A stretch of 64,000 bases of DNA from Symsagittifera roscoffensis (Eukaryota; Xenacoelomorpha; Acoela; Convolutidae), in NCBI RefSeq assembly GCF_963678635.1, contig NC_087066.1:67033477-67097476 (forward strand). The letters are read 5' to 3'. Each line of letters starts with the position of its first letter. Within the stretch, counting starts at the first letter, position 1. This document shows, piece by piece, positions 57,175 to 64,000 of this stretch. The translations under genes were made by a program, and so were the position numbers. Below the pieces are notes generated by a model. That model saw nothing but the letters and a program-made list of their open reading frames with translations, was not told the DNA's origin and made no database searches.

Positions 57175-58990
57175 TTTCGTTGTTGTTTTCTTTAACTGGC
57201 GGATTTGTTGGAACTTTATCCATTTGATTTAGCAAAAGATCGATTTTGATAGTCTGTTTTGCTATGATTGCTAATTGGAATAGGTCGCTCCGCTCTTCAC
57301 AAGGAGTAGGGGTGTACATTATTTGGCTTTGCCGAAACCTTGGGGTTCTTCTCATGCTCGATTCGTTTGTTTTTGCTTGATTTCATTCAATACAAAAATC
57401 TGATGCTCACGCTAAAACATTGAACAGAAATCAGACAAAAAGTTAAAATAAGTGAATTGGTAACAGTTGAAATATCAGATGAACAGTGACAAAATTGCAC
57501 TCAAACGGAGTAACTTTTTGCTGACGATCAGGACTGACTGCTAACTTAATTGATTATGGCAAGCTTAAAGTCAAATGGCCAAAATAAGTAAAACGATAAG
57601 AGTTTCCACTTAAAAAGTCACTTGTAATATGTGCCTGCGGTCATTCAAATTAGCTTGCTCTTGCAAACACAAGGTTAGTTGTTAGCTTTCATTAGTAAAA
57701 AAAAGGATGCAGTCAATAAAGACCTAAGTTTAATGAAAAAAGAACATTTTTTTATTATTAATTTTGTCTCCCTTTAAAACCAACCTAATAATCTATGGCA
57801 TCACTTTTTGTTGAGGCTGAGGAAAAACCAATTTTTGAGGTTTTTTTTCACGTCTCAACGCTCGGATACTTTTTTTCTTTAACTGGCGGATTTGTTGGAA
57901 CTTTATCCATTTGATTTAGCAAAAGATCGACTTTGATAGTCTGTTTTGCTATGATTGCTAATTGGAATAGGTCGCTCCGCCCTTCTCAAGGAGTAGGGGT
58001 GTACATTATTTGGCTTTGCCGAAACCTTGGGGTTCTTCTCATGCTCGATTCGTTTGTTTTTGTTTGATTTCATTCGATACAAAAATCTGATGCTCACGCT
58101 AAAACATTGAACAGAAATCAGACAAAAAAACAAAAAAATAAGTGAATTGGTAACAGTTGAAATATCAAATGAACAGTGACAAATTTGCACTCAAACGGAG
58201 TAACTTTTTGCTGACGATCAGGACTGACTGCTAACTTAATTGATTATGGCAAGCTTAAAATCAAATGGCGAAAATAAGTAAAACGATAAAAATTTTTACT
58301 TATAAACTCACTTGTAATATGTGCCTGCGGTCATTCAAATTAGCTTGCTCGTGCAAACACAAGGTTAGTTGTTAGCTTTCATTAGTTAAAAAGGATGCAG
58401 TCAAAAAATACCTGAATTTAATGAAAAAAGAACATTTTTTTTATTTTTAAGTTTGTCTCCCTTTAAAACCAACCTAATAATCTATGGCATCACTTTTTGT
58501 TGAGGCTGAATAAAAACTACGTTTTCAGTTTTTTTTTCACGTCTCAATTCTCAGATACTTTTTTCTTCAAATGGCGGATTTGTTGGAACTTTATCCATTT
58601 GATTTAGCAAAAGATCGATTTTGATAGTCTGTTTTGCTATGATTGCTAATTGGAATAGGTCGCTCCGCTCTTCTCAGGGAGTAGGGGTGTACATTATTTG
58701 GCTTTGCCGAAACCTTGGGGTTCTTCTCATGCTCGATTCGTTTGTTTTTGCTTGATTTCATTCGATACAAATATCTGATGCTCACGCTAAAACATTGAAC
58801 AGAAATCAAACAAAAAGTTAAAATAAGTGAATTGGTAACAATTGAAATATCAGATGAACAGTGACAAAATTGTACTCAAACGGAGTAACTTTTTGCTGAC
58901 AATCAGGACTGACTGCTAACTTAATTGATTATGGCAAGCTTAAAATCAAATGGCAAAAATAAGTAAAACGATAAGAATTTTCACTTATAA
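57175..58990. repeat. 690 bp tandem repeat, two full copies and one truncated
   Basis: The landmark GGCGGATTTGTTGGAACTTTATCC lies at about 57199, 57886 and 58574 (period 687-689). Copies are about 95% alike by eye. Two copies keep an open minus-strand frame (RIEHEKNPKVSAKPNNVHPY and on), but the first has a stop, so coding is doubtful. The third copy breaks at 58990 after CACTTATAAG. Confidence 0.9.
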
Positions 58991-61125
58991 GAGTTTTCAG
59001 GTTTTCTCGAGCGCGGTTCTGTAGTTAACAAGTAAACGTTCGAGTGGAGTTCTGAAATGAAAAGCTCCATTTCCTCGTGAAACTTTTTTTTGTAGTTTCC
59101 TATTTATTTGTTGTTTATTTTCATATTTTAAATCTTCTATTGGACAAAGTAAACGTAGAGTAGAGCCTACTTTTTGTGAAGTTTTTTTCAATTTTTTTTC
59201 TAAAAATGGAGCAGATTTCTAGTCAATCAATTTTCAAGTTATTGGAAAAACCTCAAGAAAGATAACTTAGTCGACCTGAGAAAACCGACACTTTTTAAAA
59301 AAATATCTGAAAATCCTTCTCTCGAAAAAAGGCCTTGATCCGCTTCTGAAGCTATTTCATTTTCTCAAGTCAATTGGTGTTCGGCGTTTTTTGCCACCCT
59401 TGTATCTGAGTGGGCGCAGCGCGCGAGTTCATTCCATTTTTAACGAACCACAGCGAGCTTTTAAGGTTATGCTTTTGACCCTGAAAATGACGACCTCGCA
59501 AAATACTCTTCTTCTTCCTCGGGTTGTTTAATTAATTATTTGCTAGCTAGGGAAAAACAAAATTGAAAATTGAGTTTCCATTCACTTTCCTGGGAGATAT
59601 CCCATTTTTCCCGGGACAGGAGGGTAGGTAACAAAGTAAACAAGTATCAACTTTTGAGAAATTTTAAGGTCTAATCCTATTTTTCTTCATAGATGAGCTG
59701 ATTTGTTTTAGTTCCACACGCTGGATGAACAGATTCCAATACAAATAGGAAGCGAAGTTTTGTACACATTTTTGTCCCATCATTCTTATTTTTTAGAAGT
59801 GAAAAATGTCAAAATTTTCAATTTGGCTTGTTCAGAAAGGTCGGTAGTCTAGTGTATCTGTCGTTTACTCACAAACCGAGAACACATTTCTATTGCCAAA
59901 CATATGTTCAATTTTCATCGAAATGAAGCCCTCATTTCTCCAAAACTAAAAGCGTTCAGCGGTTTTCAGTGGTATGACTCGTTTGATCAGTTGTTTCTTA
60001 TAGAACAAAATGGAAGTTGCTCAGTTTGGTTTTTAAGAAATAAAACATTTCCATTTTTGTTTTCTCCGTTATTCAAATGAGTTCATATCCTTTCATAATA
60101 AATCTCTACTATTTGCTTCACTGCATTTTGTGGCTATATCAGAAGCTCATATTGCAAACGTAAAACAATTGATCGAAGTACCAGAAGAGCCAGTTTGAGT
60201 CCAAGATAAGCCAGTTCAGATTTTTTTGATTGACTTGAAATTTTTGAAATCTTTTAATTAAACTTGTCTGCAATATCTCACAAATGATTGATATTGCACC
60301 TTTATATTAGGCTGTTTCGCCTCCCTTAAGGGACTTAAGCCGAACAACCCCACAGCAACATTTATTTAGTATTTTTTTGTGAACTTTGGATGTGGTTCGA
60401 AAGTTTAAATGTTGCTTTAAACAATGTAACGCGCTTCGGACAGATAGTAGCGCGGATGAATAATGAGCGGTACGTTAGGGTTTGATTGCAATTGGAGTTC
60501 ATGTGAGTCGCAAAGTTGATAACGAAGATCTAAAAGCAGGTAGTACTGACCGAGTGCAAATAGCAAAAAAAAACAAAGAACCGTGACCAGGACTCGCGCC
60601 CAATTCAAGGTCTGTCAGCTTAATTTTTAAAACGCCTAAATGGAGTTGCTTTTTTTCCAATGTATTGACAAAATTTTTTGTCGCCCTTAACTGCTAACTA
60701 GTTTGAGTAGAAATACAGTGAAAACTAAGGTTTTCGAGAAGCAATGAAAACTTGGAGATCAATTTGCGCTATTAGTGAAGAACATCCTTATACCAGTTAT
60801 TCAGTCAACTCAAACCCAATCTTGAAAAGTGATGTAGCTAGTTCAACCATAAAAACAAACTAACAAGCCTGGTAAATTGATTTGGAAAACCTAATCATGT
60901 AATCTCTAGACACATTATATTGATTATAAATAATTGCAATTCGACTTCCGCTTTAAAAGAGCACCAGCCATTTTCAATCAAAAAGATGTACTAGTTCATC
61001 AAGTATAATCAAATGCTTCATCATAGTTTCTAGCTTTTTTAAATTGTCTACGACCATTTATCTAGATTTTAAACGCCGCCATCAGCATCACATAAACGAT
61101 AAACAGCAGCCAAATTTGATTATGG
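58991..61125. other. 2.1 kb segment splitting the third 690 bp copy
   Basis: Repeat sequence stops at 58990 and resumes at 61126 with GTAATATGTGCCTGCGG, as if 2.1 kb had been inserted. No inverted ends or target duplication were found. It contains the exon candidate at 60417-60611. Confidence 0.5.
60417..60611 (-). CDS. Candidate terminal exon of a single-pass membrane protein
   Basis: After an AAGCTGACAG acceptor, a 65-codon frame runs to TAA. It encodes NWAR, a strong transmembrane helix (VLVTVLCFFLLFALGQYYLLL) and a polar tail with HPRYYLSEARYIV. The composition is GC-balanced like the verified exons. The N-terminal Arg, helix and short outside part fit a type II membrane protein start (for example a Golgi enzyme), but the stop follows soon and no other exon was found. 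Confidence 0.35.
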   Translation of the reverse strand, partial: TLNWARVLVTVLCFFLLFALGQYYLLLDLRYQLCDSHELQLQSNPNVPLIIHPRYYLSEARYIV

Positions 61126-61378
61126 TAATATGTGCCTGCGGTCATGCAAATTAGCTTGCTCTTGCAAACACAAGGTTAGTTGTTAGCTTTCATTAGGAAA
61201 AAAGGGTGCAGTCAATAAATATTTAAATTTAATGAAAAAAGAAAGTTCTTTTTGTATTATTAAGTTTGTCTCCCTTTAAAACCAACCTAACAATCTATGG
61301 CATCACTTTTTGTTGAGGCTGAGGAAAAACTTACGTTTTCAGATTTTTTTTCACGTCTCAACGCTCGGATACTTTTTT
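61126..61378. repeat. Displaced end of the 690 bp repeat
   Basis: It matches 57630-57870 and 58319-58560 (GTGCCTGCGGTCAT..., CCAACCTAA.AATCTATGGC, CGCTCGGATACTTTTTTC). Confidence 0.9.
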
Positions 61379-63247
61379 CAAAAGCATCAAGAGATAGTCT
61401 TGAAGACAGTGACATCATACATTTTTTCGAAAATTCATAATATTTCTAAACCTTATCATACCATATACGTAAATGGATCTTTTGCAAAGAATTCAAAGAG
61501 AGAGAAAAACAAAAGCTTGTATTAGCTGTGTTGATTTTGTTCAAGTCAGAGAGTAAATTCTGCCGTCCTGGTGTTCACGAATAATACAGAGGACAGAAGA
61601 TAGTACCGTTAGCTCTGTAAGAATATGTTCACTATAAGGGTACTCTATTGGGTTACTCTAAATTATTTAGATAAAACGTTTTCTTATAATAAATTCTTTA
61701 AAAAATTGGAGTCGCCATTGCTAGACACAAAAAAAACTGTGAAGTGGTTTCGTATTTTTATCCCAATAAAGTTATCTATATAAAAAATTAGTAAAAGTGT
61801 TAACTTTTAACCTGGCTAACGTCACCCTAATTGATGAAAATTAAAATCTTCTCTGCATTGGATCTCATCACATCAAAACTTCCGAGAAGTTACGCGAAAC
61901 CAGTCAAAGGTAGGGGGTAATACATTTTGATAAATTAAATGCTATCAAGCACAGTTACCCTATTTTTAATTTCGGAAAAGGGAACATAAGTGTGAAGCAG
62001 TAAATTGAGATATTTGAGATTTTCTAATAAGTTTTCACATATCTCCTGAAAGATGCATGAATTTGATTAAAAACCGTTGCACTTTTTGGTAAGCTTGAAA
62101 TGGCAAAAATGCCTGAAAACTGAAGATAATGTAAAAAAGAACAATTAAGTTTTTGTAGCTTTTAAAACCCTGAAGGTAACGTCATTTGACGTTCTTAAAG
62201 TAGTTACCAAAACCGAGAAGTCCAATATTTTTTCGATATATGGGTAAATAATAATATATGTATGCATGTCTGTATGTATCCATGCATGTATGTATGTACG
62301 CTAAGTTTCCACCTTAGAAAACTAGTGAAAAAATAAGAACTTTGAATGAAAACTAAGGATGTGCTCGACCTGTGTTTTCACTGTGCTCAACCAATGCTTC
62401 AACTTTCTCGACCAATAATGGGTGTTTTGTGACTCTGCTCAAAAATTCTCGACTTTCCAATCCATCAAATAACATGGGTAAATTGACAACAAATGGTAAT
62501 ATATGCTTTTCAAATGATTTTTGCGATGATTGAACCGCAAAAAAAAACCTATAAGAATTTGCGGAATGCAAAATTTTTGCCTTGGAAAAAATAATTTTAA
62601 CAAATTGAATTTTCCGTTTTTACATTCAATTTTTTTCAGAAATCTGAATTAGAACTGTTAATCTGGATACTGATTTTTGAGAAAACTTCGACGAAATAAC
62701 TTTGTCTCGTCACAGAAAGCCTCAGATCTCGACAAATTGAAGGGTTTTCCCTGAAACTTCTAATTAATTGTTAAACAATTATCCTAAGATTTTTGTTGCC
62801 GATTTCAATTCTCTTACTGATGTCGTTTCTGAGTTTTTTTTGGTTAATTTTCAATTTGAGATTGATTAAAAATTTTCAAAAAAAATTAAGTTTTGAAAAG
62901 TTTTGGTTCCACTTGACCTGTATTTTGATGTTCTTCGACCTATATTTTGACTGTGCTTGATGTTTTTCTCGGCATTCAGGTATGCTTCGACTGTACTCGA
63001 CTTCTGTCTGCTTCGACTTTCTCGAGCGAAATTGGGTATGTCCCGACAGTGATTGAGTTATTTCTCGACTTTCTTGACTAAAAATGGGTACGTCTCAATT
63101 TTTTGCTCGACTTTAAACTGCTTCTCGACCGCGGGTTTGAGTCGAAAAACCGATCCTTTTCCACCTTCAAACTCGAAACTTAAGTCAAGCACCCTGACCC
63201 GGAAATCAATATCCTCCTAATTGTTTGTTTTCATTTCATGATGAAGC
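61379..63247. other. AT-rich non-coding interval with CTCGAC-word element
   Basis: No gene. It holds a TGTA/TGCA microsatellite-like tract at 62250-62300. From 62355 to 63140 it repeats the words CTCGAC, TTCGAC and GACTTTCTCGAC..AAAATGGGT, listed separately. Confidence 0.5.
62355..63140. repeat. Element built from CTCGAC / TTCTCGACT words
   Basis: Two clusters (62358-62460 and 62925-63140) contain many copies of CTCGAC(T/C) and of TCGAC(C/T)..AAT(A/T)(A/G)TGGGT, separated by about 460 bp of plain AT-rich DNA. It is similar in style to the word-built elements at 21171, 22940 and 26905. Confidence 0.5.
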
Positions 63248-63540
63248 TTTTAGGATGCATTAAATCAGATCTGTGTAATTGCCCCTCTGCGATGGCAGAG
63301 ATTGTAGGACGAGTTCTCGCTTGATCTCTAGCTCCAGGTCTACTGCAGGTATACCTGATTTGGTTGCAATAGTATCACATGAAAGTTCTAGACGCAGAAA
63401 AACAGCCTTGAGTTGCAAAAAAGCTCCGCCCAAAAAAAAACAGAATGTGGGAAAACAGTATATGCGTAGACGGGCTGGATATCCTTTTACAGATCCTCTG
63501 CGACCAGCAGAAACTACAATTATTAATATTATTAAATTGG
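63248..63540 (+). mobile_element. tRNA-derived SINE, copy 2
   Basis: It aligns with copy 1 from the tRNA-like 3' half (TCAGATCtGTGTAATtG) through GGACGAG, CAGGTCTAC and AAGTTCTAGACGCA to CAGAAACTAC and an ATTATTAATATTATT tail. The 5' tRNA-like end is eroded or missing. Confidence 0.65.
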
Positions 63541-64000
63541 TCTCGAGAAAAACCACCCCGAGCACAAAATTTTGTCACTGTCTTTGAAGGTCGGAATAGT
63601 AGTCACGTGATGAATGATGAAACTAAAAGCTCAGCCAGCAAATGAAAATTGTTTAAGTGCCTTGTTTTTTGATTTTTTTTTGTAATTTTGTTTTTAACAA
63701 TGAGTGCGTATACAATTGAACATCGCAAAAATTGTTATAATATCTTTTTGACAGCCTTTTCAATTATAAATAAGTAAATTGTAAGCTGTATTTGATAACT
63801 CATTGGTCTGCCTAGTGGAGTATTTAATAAACTTTGAGCCAATACATTTCCAAGCTTAGTCAAACAAAAGTGTTCCGACTTTCCAAGAAAGTGCGGAATT
63901 TTTATGCTTGTGTTGGTTTTGTTTATTCAATCAGCTTTTGATTTTTCACTGAGGGTGTTTGAGCATATTTTTATACAAATTGAAAAACATTGTAGTCTTG
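63541..64000. other. Right edge of window
   Basis: It begins with a fragment (63550-63600, ACCACCCCGAGCACAAA ... GGTCGGAA) matching the right end of the 54445 repeats. The remainder is unremarkable. Confidence 0.5.

Noticed and set aside
57903-58809. Conserved minus-strand frame in 690 bp repeats as a gene family
   Set aside because: The first copy has a stop, no start context is shared, and conservation is no higher than in the rest of the repeat.
1-64000. CRISPR arrays or bacterial operons
   Set aside because: No direct repeats with unique spacers of uniform size; introns, SINEs and satellites show a eukaryotic genome.

Overview
The window is AT-rich animal nuclear DNA. Coding exons are short and more GC-balanced than their surroundings. 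They are bounded by GT-AG splice sites and sit in long introns full of repeats. Two host genes can be followed with consistent splice phase: an EF-hand (troponin C/calmodulin-like) gene on the minus strand (4744-9697) and a secreted EGF-like gene on the plus strand (22259-30184). Two exons of a membrane protein (1825-3702) and a few weaker exon candidates complete the host genes. I cannot name the species from the sequence.

The main object is a complete Polinton/Maverick element, a self-synthesising virus-like DNA transposon, at 30439-48652 (about 18.2 kb). It has 244-245 bp terminal inverted repeats (TIRs) that begin AGT. The repeats are almost identical over most of their length, and an imperfect 6 bp target duplication (TAAACT/CAAACT) flanks the element. 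It encodes protein-primed DNA polymerase B with N-terminal zinc fingers and two spliceosomal introns, a retroviral-type integrase, a packaging ATPase, an adenain-like protease, a double jelly-roll major capsid protein, a penton-like minor capsid protein interrupted by a 200-N gap, and a basic core-like protein. It also encodes a short membrane protein, two conserved small proteins, two PC4-like candidates, a DEDD/MAEL-like exonuclease candidate, several unknown proteins and one possible cargo ORF. Most genes run leftward, packed with overlaps including two ATGA stop/start junctions. Two genes run rightward from a divergent intergenic region that carries a duplicated 163 bp block. Many genes carry single-base indels, and four in-frame stops are present, so this copy is broken or the consensus has errors.

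A decayed second Polinton lies at 19451-20340 on the opposite strand and keeps the order PC4-like, membrane protein, ATPase. A remnant of another adenain/ULP1-type protease sits at 29171-29694 inside an intron of the secreted gene.

The rest is repeats. A satellite at 10640-17370 has about 1.05 kb higher-order units, in which a 280 bp piece was amplified to ten copies. Related 0.5 kb repeats (54445-55563) share its CAGGGCGAAGCCCTG hairpin. There are 690 bp tandem repeats (57175-58990, with a displaced fragment at 61126-61378), a tRNA-derived SINE family (51479, 63248), an inverted-repeat element with a 12 bp duplication (21171-21641), several elements built from one short repeated word, and microsatellites. 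Right of the Polinton I see almost no host coding sequence apart from one candidate terminal exon and a GTPase-like relic.
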